NCBI GenBank assembly: GCA_034231615.1
Contig: CM067317.1
Span: forward strand, 15,281,073-15,345,072
Origin: Meghimatium bilineatum
Taxonomy: Eukaryota > Mollusca > Gastropoda > Stylommatophora > Philomycidae
Reading direction: 5' to 3'
DNA length: 64,000 bases
Part shown: one piece after another, positions 9,060 through 21,290 of the stretch
Layout: the number at the start of each line of letters is the position of its first letter
Position numbering within the stretch: position 1 is the first letter of the stretch
Position numbers and translations under genes: made by a program
The notes under the pieces: model-generated
What the model saw: the letters and a program-made list of their open reading frames with translations, nothing else
The model's database searches: none
Told to the model about the DNA's origin: nothing

Positions 9060-10430
9060 AAACGGCAACCTACAACAGAACTATGCACCAACTACAGAAC
9101 TATCGATTTGATAAGTCAAGCTAGTAAAATAATATTACATATCATAATGAAGAGAATGCAAAATAAAATAGAAACAGAAATTCATGAGTCACAGACAGGG
9201 TTTAGATCGGGCATAGTCACCAGAGATCGTATCTGCAACATCAGAATCATTAATTTTTTTTAAATGACGAAGAATTCAATATAGACCCACAGGCATATTT
9301 TATCCACTACACAAAGGAGTTCAATTGTGGACGACATCATCAATTATGGAAAATTATTGTCGACATGGTATTTTTAAAACATCTCACATATTTAATCGCA
9401 ATGCTGTACCACGAACAAGAGACAGCAGTAAACGTGGACGGAACAATATCAGTTTGGTTTAACATACAGAAAGGAGTTAAACAAGGATGCACACTATCAC
9501 GGTAGCTGTTCAACATATGTGCTGCAAACATAATGCGAGACGAAAAAGACGACATGACATATGCTGACTTCCACCCTCTTACCATCGGTGGTCAGCAGAT
9601 TCCTGAAATCAGATATACTGACGGTATAGTTCTCTTAACAAAACACGGAGATGCCCTAAAGTAAATGTGACTATCAACAAAAGAACACAGTGAAGATTAC
9701 AATATGCACTTAAATATGAAGAAAACAACAACTATGATAACGGATAAAGTGAAAGTACAACCGAAGATAATAATTGACAATTTCGTACTAAAGGGGTTTA
9801 TTAATTTCGAGTATTTTTGCACAAACAATAACAGTCCACAAGAAATCAAGAAAAGAATTTCAATGGTGACATTGAAACTTGGGCAAATGAAAAATCCTTG
9901 GAAAGGTACCAGAAGCATAGACAAACTATGTATGATCATAACATGCTTATTTCCAGTGAATAAATACGGTTGCCAGGCATGGACATTAAATAGACAATAG
10001 CAAAGAGAGAAGAAGCTTTCGAAATAAGATGCTACAGAAGTATTTTACGCATGCCATAAACAGCTATAAAAATAAAGAAATCAAGAAGAAGAAATCAAGA
10101 AGTGTTAAGATTAGATTAGTAAATGTCGAAGAGGGCTGGCACCTTAATAACATCCTGACAAGAAAACTGAGATTTTGGGTCACATAAACCTACATAAAAA
10201 CATGGAAAGATGAATAGTGAAATACAGAGTTAACAGCAACAGGGGAAGAGGCACCCCAAGACGACGATCGTGTAGTGATATGTTAGATTGCTTGAACATG
10301 TCTCTAGCTGCGGCAGGTCAACTCGCCCAGAATCGTGCTCAGAGAATCCATAATGAAGACCGCATTCTGGAAAGAATATGTCACATTATAATGAGTCAGC
10401 TGAAGCATCACGGAGCAGACTAGTGTAATA
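9060..10430 (+). pseudogene. Long dead reverse transcriptase, LINE family E (RTE-like)
   Basis: The longest RT remnant in the window, scattered over frames. In order: FDKSS with MQNKIETEIHESQTGFRSG (RT fingers, partly recovered by frame changes), ECFIDYTKEF-like DPQAYFIHYTKEFNCG (palm motif A region), HLTYLIAMLYHEQETAVNVD, FNIQKGVKQGCTLS (motif B, usually RQGC.LSP), EIRYTDGIVLL where YADD has become YTDG, STKEHSEDYNMHLNMKKTTT, CLFPVNKYGCQAWTLNRQ, and the tail LAQNRAQRIHNEDRI..ERI. The catalytic YADD is destroyed and many stops are present. About 1.37 kb is preserved; the endonuclease domain is absent. Confidence 0.85.
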
Positions 10431-10435
10431 AAGTA

Positions 10436-11125
10436 GAATCTTTCATTTCAATATTCATTTTATGTTCATTTTTTTCATTGTAAAATATATAATTGATCAC
10501 AAAAACCTTCTGATTCCCCATTCCCTATTTATCTCCAATGATGATGATAACGACCATATGTACTTGCACGTTGATATGTTCTCAGAAGCTTGTCAATTAT
10601 TAAACCATCTGTTATGTGGCGGTGTTGAAGTATACCTGCGGCAGCGGGGTGTGACCTCAATGAATTTCGCAGCCATTAAAATCTTTCAACCTTAAAGAAG
10701 TAAATAGGACTCTGCACCAGATGCACTAGATGCACTAGATACACCAAATGCACTAGATACACAAATGCTATAGACAGTTTTTAAAACTAATTTTTGTTAT
10801 CAGAGTACATATAGTTACTGGTTGTCAACGTATTGTTAGCAGCTCTATCTGAACTCTTGTATGTGTTATTTCCCTTCCCTCTCTGAGCTATACATCGTGA
10901 ATTACGTCCCTCTCCTACGTTTCCCTCTCAGCTATATCTGTATGAATTCCCCCCAACCTCATGTTAGTTCCCCACCTCCAAATGTGAAGCACTGATTTAT
11001 AAGGCATTGCTATGAAACTATAGTTGAATTGTTTGGCACTGCTTATATCGTATCGCCAGTGCAATGTGGAATACCAGCGGTCAAACCAAGACCAACTTTA
11101 TTCACTTTGTATTTTTGAGGACGGC
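10436..11125. other. AT-rich DNA, no gene
   Basis: A few imperfect copies of ATGCACTAGATACAC occur at 10715-10770. Nothing else recognised. Confidence 0.5.
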
Positions 11126-11127
11126 AT

Positions 11128-11350
11128 ACTAAACTACCGTAGAACCGATATTACAACTAATTACTCTACCGTAGAATTGATATTACAACTAACTACTCTA
11201 CCACAGAATCGACATCAATATTAACAGTAAGATATCTAGATTTCATACAGAAAATACCGTTAGTGATTTGATAATAACATGAACTACTGTTAACAAGCAT
11301 ATTGTTATAATTCATAATAGCATGAGCTAAAGTTAACAAGCGTATTGTTA
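11128..11350. repeat. Two small minisatellites (35 bp and ~50 bp)
   Basis: 11128-11215 has about 2.5 units of CTACCGTAGAATTGATATTA-type sequence. 11260-11350 has two units carrying GTTAACAAGCGTATTGTTAT. Confidence 0.7.
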
Positions 11351-11550
11351 TAATGAAATTGACGATTCGTAACGAATGAACTTGTAGCTGAGGTAAGCTA
11401 GCGTGCTTTTGAACATCTGGCTGCTATGCAGTATTGCTAGAAATAACGAAGTAATACTCTTTTTGTAATAGTGAAGGTGATTGTGAAAGAAGTGAAGAGC
11501 TTTACTAAAACCACGTCTAGACAGAGAACACAAAATTAAAAACATGAAGT

Positions 11551-11650
11551 GAAGGAAATCAAAGTGGTGATAATGGAAATGTGTTACCTACATGTGAAGG
11601 ACATCTAAGTGGTGATAATGGAAATGGGTTACATACATGTGAAGGCCATC
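11551..11650. repeat. 45-bp tandem duplication
   Basis: Units begin GAAGGAAATC (11551), GAAGGACATC (11596) and GAAGGCCATC (11641, partial) and share GTGGTGATAATGGAAATG. Confidence 0.85.
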
Positions 11651-11659
11651 AAATGTGGA

Positions 11660-12335
11660 AATGATGAAGATTAGTCGCGAATAAGTTAATGGGCATGATG
11701 ATCCAATGCAATTGCACTCCAGGCAAACGTAGAAATGCTCAGCTGACCCCGACATATGGCGAGGGGAATGAATGGTGATGGCTCCACGTGTCCCGCTGTT
11801 TAAAAGTTATATTGAATTCTCTAGGCGTCCAGTTCTAATACTACCACACTTAATACCGAGTTATTCAAAACTCATTCTAGATTAGTCATCACTTCAGGAG
11901 TTTATTTTACGCTGGAGCCATTATCAACGCTCAGTCTATGACACTATAGATGCAAGTCTGCCCGCTCTTGCATTGCCTTAACGTAGAAGTACTCTTTATT
12001 TAAGGTATTTCAGCACAATCATGTCTTCTTATATTTATAGTTGTTTTTAAAAATTATAAAATTTTCGCATAACATATTTCTAATGTTTATAGTAATCTCC
12101 TTTTCAGTTACTATGGTCTCCCCCTATCCCCCCATCCCTATTTGGCAGAATCTCTCTGTGTTAACATTTGTGGTTTTTTGTGTGTATACTTTTAAATCGT
12201 AACATCTTGACGAACAATGACTAATCAAGAAAGAAGAACAAAATACTAAACATGTAAACAAATTTGTGAAATTTGGTAGATTTATTATTGCTTGTTTTAT
12301 TGTTCTTCATATGTTTAAGCCCTATAAAATGTCTA
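11660..12335. other. No gene seen
   Basis: AT-rich; includes a C-rich tract at 12120-12145. No coding or repeat similarity identified. Confidence 0.5.
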
Positions 12336-12339
12336 ATTT

Positions 12340-14062
12340 AATGTCCTAATTGTCTAGCTAAGTATTTGTCATAATTGTTTTTAGATAAGTATTTGTTCTA
12401 ATTGTTCTAGATAATTATTTGTTCTAATTGTTCTTAGATAAGTATTTGTTCTAATTGTTCTTAGATAATGTAATAAGGCCTCTCAGGTCACTGGTCAATT
12501 AACACCTTTACTAAGAAATAAAGATATTACACTAGAAACAAAGAAAGCGCTTTTCAACACCATTTTCTTACCAACATTGTGTTATCAGTGTCAAACGTGG
12601 ACATTAGATTCTAGAACAATACATAAGATTAACACCACTGAAATGAAATGTGTGAGACATATGATTGGAGTTAGCTTGAGAGACAAAATCAGGAATGAAG
12701 CACTAAGGAAACCTTTAGGGATCAAGTCAGCAATAGAATACATCCAGAAACAACAAGTTAAATGGTACGGCCACATAACCAGACAGAAAGAGCAAAGTAT
12801 TATCCAAAAAACACTTAACAAACGATACGAAAACAGGAGACCTATTGGACGCCCTCGTAAAAGGTGGATAGATAGTGTATTAGAGACACTCGGAAATATA
12901 ACAGCAGAGGAGGCAAATAGAAGGGCAAAAGACCGTACACTAACTCTCCCCTCAACACCGAAAGGTACATGAGGACAGAAAGAAGAAGACGTTCTTAGAT
13001 AAGTATTTGTTGTAATTGTTCTTAGATAAGTATTTGTTCTAATTGTTATTAGATAAGTATTTGTTCTAATTGTTCTTAGATAAGTATTTGTTGTAATTGT
13101 TCTTAGATAAGTATTTGTTCTAATTGTTATTAGATAAGTATTTGTTCTAATTGTTCTTAGATAAGTATTTGTTGTAATTGTTCTTAGATAAGTATTTGTT
13201 CTAATTGTTATTAGATAAGTATTTGTTCTAATTGTACTTAGATAAGTATTTGTTGTAATTGTTCTTAGATAAGTATTTGTTCTAATTGTTATTAGATAAG
13301 TATTTGTTCTAATTGTTCTTAGATAAGTATTTGTTGTAATTGTTCTTAGATAAGTATTTGTTGTAATTGTTCTTAGATAAGTATTTGTTCTAATTGTTAT
13401 TAGATACGTATTTGTTCTAATTGTTCTTAGATAAGTATTTGTTGTAATTGTTCTTAGATAAGTATTTGTTGTAATTGTTCTTCGATAAGTTTTTGTTCTA
13501 ATTGTTCTTAGATAAGTATTTGTTCTAATTGTTCTTAGATAAGTATTTGTTCTAATTGTTCATAGATAAGTATTAGTTCTAATTGTTCTTAGATAAGTAT
13601 TTGTTCTAATTGTTCTTAGATAAGTATTTGTTCTAATTGTTCTTAGATAAGTATTTGTTGTAATTGTTCTTAGATAAGTATTTGTTTTAATTGTTCTTAG
13701 ATAAGTATTTGTTCTAATTGTTCTTAGATAAGTATTTGTTCTAATTGTTCTTAGATAAGTATTTGTTCTAATTGTTCTTAGATAAGTATTTGTTCTAATT
13801 GTTCTTAGATAAGTATTTGTTCTAATTGTTCTTAGATAAGTATTTGTTCTAATTGTTCTTAGATAAGTATTTGTTCTAATTGTTCTTAGAGAAGTATTTG
13901 TTCTAATTGTTCTTAGATAAGTATTTGTTCTAATTGTTCTTAGATAAGTATTTGTTCTAATTGTTCTTAGATAAGTATTTGTTCTAATTGTTCTTAGATA
14001 AGTATTTGTTCTAAATGTTCTTAGATAAGTGTTTATTGTAATTGTTCTTAGCTAAGTTTTTG
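12340..14062. repeat. 27-bp satellite array split by a LINE
   Basis: The unit is about GTATTTGTTCTAATTGTTCT plus TAGATAA. There are about five divergent units at 12340-12480 and about 40 at 12985-14062. At 12985-13460 three unit types alternate (GTTGTAATTGTTCTT, GTTCTAATTGTTATT, GTTCTAATTGTTCTT), giving an 81-bp higher-order period; the rest is nearly uniform. Confidence 0.95.
12490..12984 (+). mobile_element. LINE family F1 3' end, open frame, inside the 27-bp array
   Basis: An uninterrupted frame reads LTPLLRNKDITLETKKALFN, then FLPTLCYQCQTWTLDSRTIH (thumb region, usually P..LYG.ETW.L), RHMIGVSLRDKIRNEALRKP, QQVKWYGHITRQKEQ and RPIGRPRKRWIDSVLETLGN, ending STPKGT and a stop, then GAAGAAGA. 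The longest ATG frame is 12577-12972. The insertion is 5'-truncated, with array sequence GTTCTTAGATAA on both sides. That is compatible with a TSD but cannot be proved inside a repeat. Confidence 0.85.
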
Positions 14063-14281
14063 GGTGCTGTGCATGTACTAATTGAATGTGACATTACAGA
14101 TAAGTATTTAGTTACGTGGAATATATGTTAAAATGTGGCACATTGTCGTCACATGAGTTACCGGATGTATGACTAATGCACGTGTCGATGTGTGGCATTC
14201 TGTCAGATCAGTTAATTTATTTGAAAAACTGAAGTCTTTCTTATCAATAGCATCCTATATATCGTGACCTTCGTCTTTAGA

Positions 14282-14500
14282 AGACTTCTGTACAGAAAAT
14301 AAGCAAAATTTTATACGTTACGTTTTCATTATTGTCGTGATTTTATTTGGTCAGTATTATATACTTGGGATCGCCTGCTAAAAATAGCTAAACCGACCAA
14401 CGAAATTCACGGAAATAATCAAAGCATGCCTTACATGTCATCTGTACGCAGGTCTGTATTACAGGTGCTCGGTAATGTGTTGAAGGAGATACATCATTGT
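14282..14500 (+). repeat. Dispersed repeat family I, copy 1
   Basis: Homologous to 62898-63105: shared blocks GACTTCTGTACAG, GTTACGTTTTC, TATATACTTGG, GCCTGC then AATAGC, GACCAACGA and TGTACGCAGGTCT-like. Non-coding. It begins shortly after the 27-bp array. Confidence 0.7.
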
Positions 14501-15375
14501 AAAATGTGACACAACACATTCAGTTCTCTAGACTACATAATGATAACTAGTATAATTCTGAGAACACATGCAGAGGAAGAAGATTATCTCATCTCATGTA
14601 GCATATTAACACACTTCGTCCGCTCAGAAACTCTCAAAAGTGTGAATCATGGCTGCCCTCGAGACAGCCTCCGATTTGTAGAATCATCTAAACTGCCCAT
14701 AAATAGAAAGATAACAGAAACGAAGAGAATGACAACGTGACACTTGAACTGTCAAGTGCTACACTCTAGCGGGTTTATTGATACGTGTAACTATCACATT
14801 TTTACGTGTCCATTGTGCACTAATATAATATAATCTCATAACACGCAATTCAACAACAAATTATGATAAATACAAACATTTCAATTTAAACAACAAACAC
14901 GTACAAGAAATATTTCATATACGAACAAGTGTATCAAGTATGTAAAGTGATCGCGTTAATTGTGTGTGCGCAAAACGTAACCAATACATGCATTTCATTT
15001 CCTAGAGCTTCCAATCGTTTAACAATACCACCTTGCTATATAATTCTTTTCCATTAAACAAACCATGCAAATAATACTCACACGAGCATGCACTTATTAA
15101 CAATATCAAAAAATGCTCGTCAAATGTATTGAACCGAAGGTGTTCGGTTTGATAACACCAAATCGAACTTTGCGTTTAAAAAATTGTTGCGACATTGCGA
15201 AGTGCAACGTAATTCGATACGCTAGAACTAGCCAAGTATGAACACAGCCGATAAGTGATCAAAAGAATTGATTAGTTCGATTGTAAAACAATGATGTGGT
15301 TATATCAATATCATTCTCAAACAATCTAGCTATAATCCATACTTGTATAGATTATGTACTTTCAAGTATATACTT
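14501..15375. other. AT-rich DNA, no gene
   Basis: The small open frame at 14540-14740 shows no family resemblance. No repeats seen. Confidence 0.5.
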
Positions 15376-15377
15376 TC

Positions 15378-15756
15378 ATAAAAATGTGTTCATGTTCGTA
15401 AATCTGACGTTATACCTTCATGGAAGTCTGTTCATGTTGATACATCTGACATTATACCTTCATGGAAGTGTTTTCATGTTGGTACATCTGACATTATACC
15501 TTCATGGAAGTGTTTTCATGTTGGTACATCTGACATTATACCTTCATGGAAGTGTTTTCATGTTGGTACATCTGACATTATACCTTCATGGAAGTGTGTT
15601 CATGTTGGAACATCTGATGTTATACCTTCATGGAAGTGTGTTCATGTTGGTACATCTGATGTTATACCTTCATGGAAGTGTGTTCATGTTGGTACATCTG
15701 ATGTTATACCTTCATGGAAGTGTGTTCATGTTGGTACATCTGACATTATACTTCTG
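15378..15756. repeat. 42-bp minisatellite (about 8-9 units)
   Basis: The unit begins GACATTATACCTTCATGGAA and ends GTTGGTACATCT. Early units carry GACATT and later ones mostly GATGTT. Because 42 is a multiple of three, a plus-strand frame (15296-15793) stays open as a 14-residue repeat (LTLYLHGSVFMLVH). This is treated as a repeat, not a gene. Confidence 0.95.
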
Positions 15757-15840
15757 CTATGTTTTCTTTGAGTGTCTTTACTTCGCAACATGATATGATT
15801 CGTGCCAACACATAGCTACTTATGAGGTTATAGCACAGTT

Positions 15841-17112
15841 CTACGTGTAACATTACAAGACACAGCTACATCTAACAATACACCACATATATTCGTGTAA
15901 AATTACAACATAAATCAACATGTAACATTACAATACAGAACACCGTGTAACATTATACCACAGAAGTACGAGTAACATAACAACACAGATCTACATGTAA
16001 CATTACAACACAGATCTACATGTAACATTACAACACATAGCTACATGTAACATTACAACACATAGCTGCATGTAACATTACAACACAGATCTACATGTAA
16101 CATTACAACACATAAGTACATGTAACATTACAACACAGATCTACATGTAACATTACAACACATAAGTACATGTAACATTACAACACAGATCTACATGTAA
16201 CATTACAACACATAGGTACATGTAACATTACAACACAGATCTACATGTAACATTACAACACATAAGTACATGTAACATTACAACACAGATCTACATGTAA
16301 CATTACAACACATAGGTACATGTAACATTACAACACAGATCTACATGTAACATTACAACACAGATCTACATGTAACATTACAACACATAGGTACATGTAA
16401 CATTACAACACATAGGTACATGTAACATTACAACACAGATCTACATGTAACATTACAACACATAAGTACATGTAACATTACAACAAATAGCTACATGTAA
16501 CATTACAACAAATAGCTACATGTAACATTACAACACATAGGTACATGTAACATTACAACAAATAGCTACATGTAACATTACAACACAGATCTACATGTAA
16601 CATTACAACACATAGGTACATGTAACATTACAACACATAAGTACATGTAACATTACAACAAATAGCTACATGTAACATTACAACACAGATCTACATGTAA
16701 CATTACAACACATAGGTACATGTAACATTACAACACATAAGTACATGTAACATTACAACAAATAGCTACATGTAACATTACAACACAGATCTACATGTAA
16801 CATTACAACAAATAGCTACATGTAACATTACAACACATAGGTACATGTAACATTACAACAAATAGCTACATGTAACATTACAACACAGATCTAGATGTAA
16901 CATTACAACACATAGCTGCATGTAACATTACAACACATAGGTACATGTAACATTACAACACAGAGTGTTATATGCAACATTACAACATAAAGTTATGTGC
17001 AACATTACAACATAAAGTTATGTGCAACATTACAACATAACGTTATGTGCAACATTACAACATAAAGTTATGTGCAACATTACAACATAAAGTTATGTGC
17101 AACATTACAAAC
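15841..17112. repeat. 25-bp satellite array (about 50 units, several subtypes)
   Basis: The unit ACATGTAACATTACAACACA plus five variable bases ends GATCT, TAAGT, TAGGT or TAGCT. The subtypes alternate in a patchy 50-bp dimer order. From about 16965 a second form, CATAAAGTTATGTGCAACAT, takes over for about six units. Confidence 0.95.
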
Positions 17113-17390
17113 ATGTTTAAGATATTGTGACAGAGAGATCAATAAAATACAAGAAATATGTGGGAGTTGGTTTTTTTGTGTGATCTATCTAGCTGATCTA
17201 CTTCAACAGATCACATATTTAAACATTGTTTGATATCTCTACAGCTCTTTATGCTATCGTTTTCAACGAACTTTCCCACTGTTACGTGCCATCATTTAGT
17301 TTCCTTGCTATTTTGAATCTCTTTATCACCAGAACAATGTCAGCTCCATTGATATGATGTTTTTAGAAGAAAAGTCATTAATGTATCCAA

Positions 17391-17513
<123 letters not shown>

Positions 17514-17805
17514 GACTTCATTGTACTAGGATTACACCATATGAAATTTGCCTACCGAGAGTACCAACTATAGCACGTAACCCCGTAGCTTAATACGAAA
17601 TTCCCCGTAGATCTCCGAATACGTCCGCATTGTAACAAAGACGATCTGGGTGGGATTAGAATCCGCTGCCTTTTGAGCACACAACGCCAGGATGATCCCC
17701 AGATAAATACTTACTTATCTGGTTCATCATTAAGTATTTTAAATATAAATTGTAAAAACCCTTTCCCTGAATGTGTGACTACCGTTGTATTAGTATTTTG
17801 CTTTC

Positions 17806-17997
17806 TTCCCTTGGTTATGTTTCTCAGACAACGGGTATTAATTTATTAACCCTAACCCACACAATTCCCCTAACCACACATACAACTCTCTTAACCACCC
17901 ACACAATTCTCCTAACCACTCATACAACCGTCCTAAATAATATATATTCAATTAATACACATATATAAACAATTGTATAAACATAACCAAGGGAAAT
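17806..17997. repeat. Inverted-repeat-bounded segment
   Basis: TTCCCTTGGTTATGTT (17807-17822) is mirrored by AACATAACCAAGGGAAA (17979-17996). The interior has short CTAACCACACAnnACAATTC-type repeats. It could be a small MITE; no TSD was confirmed. Confidence 0.5.
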
Positions 17998-18284
17998 AAT
18001 CGAAATCTATCTATAATATAATAATCGTGTTATGTCAGATCTCCATTGTATCCAGAGAAACGCATTTGCCCATTGTCTTCAGAGAATCCAACACTGCAGC
18101 TTATTAATATCAATATACTTAGCACGAATATGGATCCAGTGTCATACCCACTATTGAAAATATAACGGTATGCACGTATTCAGGAAAAGGAACGCTGTAC
18201 ACAGCTTTTACTGTAATAATTCTTATTTAAGTTAGAAACAATGTGGAATTTTAAATAAGCTTACTAAGATTTGAAATCATGCAG

Positions 18285-18405
18285 CAAACAACTGTGCAGC
18301 CGGATTGTTCAAAAAACAATGGCAAATTACTGAATGTATATATAGCTAAAAAGTGCTGGGTTAATGGCTAAATTCTGTGCAATAAACATAAACATATGCA
18401 ATATC
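18285..18405 (+). repeat. SINE-like family L, copy 1 (tail part)
   Basis: CAATGGCAAATTACTGAATG and TATATAGCTAA match the block AATGGCACACTACTGAACGT and TTTATAGCAC of the fuller copy at 58010-58165. The tRNA-like head is not clear here. Confidence 0.5.
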
Positions 18406-18702
18406 ACAAGAAATACATAATCAACAGATACAATGTCTTTATTTAAGGAAATATATAAACACAATTAAGAAAGATTGCAGACACGATTAATTCAACAAAA
18501 TTACACTGAAGATTTTGTATATTTCTGAGACAATAAGACAGAAAAAAATATATACAAATGAAACTGTAATTGGTTAAAAGTCTTCCTTAACAGAAGCTTT
18601 GAATTGGTGTGACAGACTCAACGAGGAATTCTGAATAAAAAATAAACACTTATTGAGAGAAAGCTTTACAAACAACACTACAAGGATAGGAAACAATGAC
18701 GT

Positions 18703-18900
18703 GACGGTTGAGATGAAGCTTCAATAACAGCACTTGAAGGGTTTCAACAATGGCGCGACGGTTGAGGTGAAGCTTCAATAATAGCACTTGAAGGGTTTCA
18801 AACAATGGCGCTACGGTTGAGATGAAGCTTCAATAACAGCACTTGAAGGGTTTCAAACAATGGCGTGAAGGTTGAGATGAAACTTCAATAATTACAATTT
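18703..18900. repeat. 54-57-bp minisatellite, four units
   Basis: Units carry GACGGTTGAGATGAAGCTTC, then AATAACAGCACTTGAAGGGT and TTCAAACAATGGCG. Confidence 0.9.
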
Positions 18901-18904
18901 TTAA

Positions 18905-18992
18905 GCAATACATCAGTAGCCGGAGTCAAACTTGCGACCTGTTGACCACAACGCAAACAGCTTAAGTACTACGCTAGTGAGGATTTCCAGGT
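18905..18992 (-). repeat. tRNA-like SINE head
   Basis: On the minus strand an A-box-like CTAGCGTAGTACTTAAGC and a B-box-like AAGTTTGACTCCGG are spaced as in a tRNA. No intact cloverleaf; a SINE remnant or decayed tRNA. Confidence 0.5.
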
Positions 18993-19149
18993 AGATTGGC
19001 ACTATTCTAAGACTGTGTGAAAGAGAATAACAATACATATATACCAATGTATAGCTTCCTCAGACATCAATGGCATCCAGATACAATTGATAAACAGCCA
19101 TAGGTCGACCATCTAAAAGATAAACTGCAAGATTAAAGAAGCCACGGCA

Positions 19150-19183
19150 ATATATATATATATATATCTGTGTGTGTGCGTGC

Positions 19184-19252
<69 letters not shown>
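19150..19252. repeat. Compound (TA)n(TG)n(TA)n microsatellite
   Basis: A TA run, then TGTGTGTGCGTGCGTGTG, then about 30 TA repeats. Confidence 0.95.
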
Positions 19253-19254
<2 letters not shown>

Positions 19255-19255
<1 letters not shown>

Positions 19256-19400
19256 AGCACACAAAAGGGTCATTTTTAGAGAACTCTTCTACACAAAACG
19301 CTGCAGGCATAAAGGGTTACAGAGAAAAGAAAGAAAAATAAAGAAAACAGTTGCACAAAGAGTTCCAGGGTACTCTTCTACCCCTAACTGTAAATTTCAA
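19255..19400 (+). repeat. Possible LINE F2 3' ends, degenerate
   Basis: GAGAACTCTTCTAC, GCAGGCATAAAGGGTTACAG and again ACTCTTCTACCCCTAAC resemble the F2 3' block (AGAGAACTCTTCCACCCCTG, AAACAAGGGTCACAG). A weak, possibly duplicated remnant directly after the TA array. Confidence 0.4.
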
Positions 19401-20059
19401 TGAGAGCAATTGAATACATAGAGTGTTCCTCTTTTCGAGCAAACGGTTCAAGTCTTTCTGACAGGGTGGTTGCTAGAGTGTCATTGTGTTCACGAGATCG
19501 TAAATTCGATACTGAACAATGTCATCTTGTTTACAATTACATTTTCTCATATGTCCCGGGATTTATGATTTATAGATGAAATGTTACTTAAGATTAGTGC
19601 TACTCTCGATGGAAAAGTTGGGAGTACATATTGGGACACTAGATCACCATGAAGTAAGTCTTCTATTCCCTCTATAGCACCTTTTTCAGGTTTCATTTAT
19701 ATTCGTGTTGATGTTTTTTTTAGATCTACTCGAATTATAGAATTGTTCATGAATTGATGTGCGTTATTGGGAGCGTAGATATCACAGATATGTGTACAAT
19801 TGTTGTGATCCAGCTGTCCATTGGCTCATGCTTTTTGACTCAGTGTCATTGTGTGATATAGGCACGCATTTGTTATCTGTTCTGTCTGTTCCACATATGA
19901 TATTCAATTTATCTATCATTTGAGAAAAAAACATTTTTCTGACGTTACCCATCGCTGGACTTCAGAAAGATAGTTATCAATAGTTTTGTATTGCACAGCG
20001 GGCACCCTGGGGTGTGTTGTTGTCGTTTTCTGTTCAGGTGATGTTTAAGCTATACATAC

Positions 20060-20690
20060 TGTATGCGCTATTATGAGGTGATGCTCTTGTCTTTCCTTCC
20101 CATGAGGTTGCTGCTATATTTGGTATTTTGGACTGGTCATAAATTTGTATATTTCTCTCCCAGTGTTTCACATGGCCCATGCGTTCAGCCAAGTTTGTTT
20201 GTTCATAAATTTCAACATCAATTTAACTGTGCAAGCTTATCTGTGTGTATGACTTTTCTTATCTTGCTCCATTCTGTGCTAGTGTGTTTGCATTGTCATT
20301 GCCATGTGTGTTACAATGGCTAGGAATTCACTACATAACAATATTGCCATTATGAGATGTGAGCATTTGGTTGACATGGGAATATATGTTAGATGGTTCA
20401 TGCTTACAGTATCCATTACATTCTAGAGATTGAAGAGCGTACGTACAATCTGTAAAAAAAATCGCAATGATTTTTTCCGACTTTTGATGGAAATGTATCA
20501 AAAATGGTCTTCAGATGATACAATACACTTCTAGTGTTGATATTTTAGCTTCCTATTTAGAGACTATCTCCAAATAGACATCAAACAACGCATCAGATGT
20601 TATGTCTGGATATGCTAGACTGACACCATAGCCTGCTTTGATGATGGTTTTGAAAGAAGACCCATCAGAATAGTCAAGAATACATTATTC
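20060..20690 (-). pseudogene. LINE RNase H remnant, second family (Q)
   Basis: Minus-strand reading from 20690: ILDYSDGSSFKTIIKAGYGV (first catalytic Asp in YSDGSS), then after frame changes EVYCII (Glu region), IFFTDCTYALQSLE (TD catalytic Asp region), NIYSHVNQML, and WIPSHCNTHGNDNANTLAQ with GAR (His and Asp region, family pattern WIPSHxGIxGNExADxLAKxGA). The order fits an RNase HI domain of a non-LTR element different from family RH. Stops and frameshifts make it non-functional. Confidence 0.7.
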
Positions 20691-20844
20691 TGTGTAGGTG
20701 TCTATGTTTTCTGTGCTGCTTTTACATCTTATCAAAATGTGATTTATAGCTATGGGATTTCCCCTTATTTATCGCACAGAACCATTGTCATTGATGATAT
20801 TTATCATTGATGATATTCACCATTTTATTTTATTTTAAAACGTG

Positions 20845-21040
20845 TCTTCAAATGTATTTGATGACACTAATTGTTTCCCAAATGTATTTGAGGACACTAA
20901 TTGTTTCCCAAATGTATTTGAGGACACTAATTGTTTCCCAAATGTATTTGAGGACACTAATTGTTTCCCAAATGTATTTGAGACACTAATTGTTTCCCAA
21001 ATGTATTTGAGGACACTAATTGTTTCCCAAATGATGCTAT
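20845..21040. repeat. 30-bp minisatellite, six units
   Basis: Unit AATGTATTTGAGGACACTAA plus TTGTTTCCCA. One unit lost two bases (GAGACACT), which shifts the chance open frame that runs through the array. Confidence 0.95.
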
Positions 21041-21062
21041 TTTATCATATTCATCATCATCA

Positions 21063-21290
21063 TCATTAAGTGTTGTTTCCTCAACGAAGGTTGACTGTAA
21101 CTGACCTTAATATTCCCTGCCTCTTGCTTTTCTGGTGCACACTGGTAGACTGTAAGTTGTCCAACTCGTGATGTGTATCTCCCACTCGTATCTCTGCCCA
21201 CTTTTGCTAACCTCCCGTCAATAGTATCCTCACGTAAGGTCTTCAATAGAGACATGTCTTTTAATATGTCCAAAATATTTTATTTGTTTG
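21063..21290 (-). pseudogene. LINE family C, RT C-terminus
   Basis: Minus strand: ILWTY.KRHVS-like start (YFGHIKRH in the family), then W.TYSLPVCTRKAR and SQPSLRKQHL, aligned with the better copy at 47560-47925 (WTGYSLAECTTKTRDR, AANLRCGDGTS). Only the last ~75 codons remain. Similar to 61457-61690. Confidence 0.7.

Noticed and set aside
15296-15793. 165-codon frame with a 14-residue repeat
   Set aside because: Generated by a 42-bp minisatellite; no signal or family, and nearby arrays behave the same way.
17806-17997. Telomere-like CCCTAACC tract
   Set aside because: Only one or two CCCTAACC occurrences within varied CTAACCACAC units; not a telomeric array.
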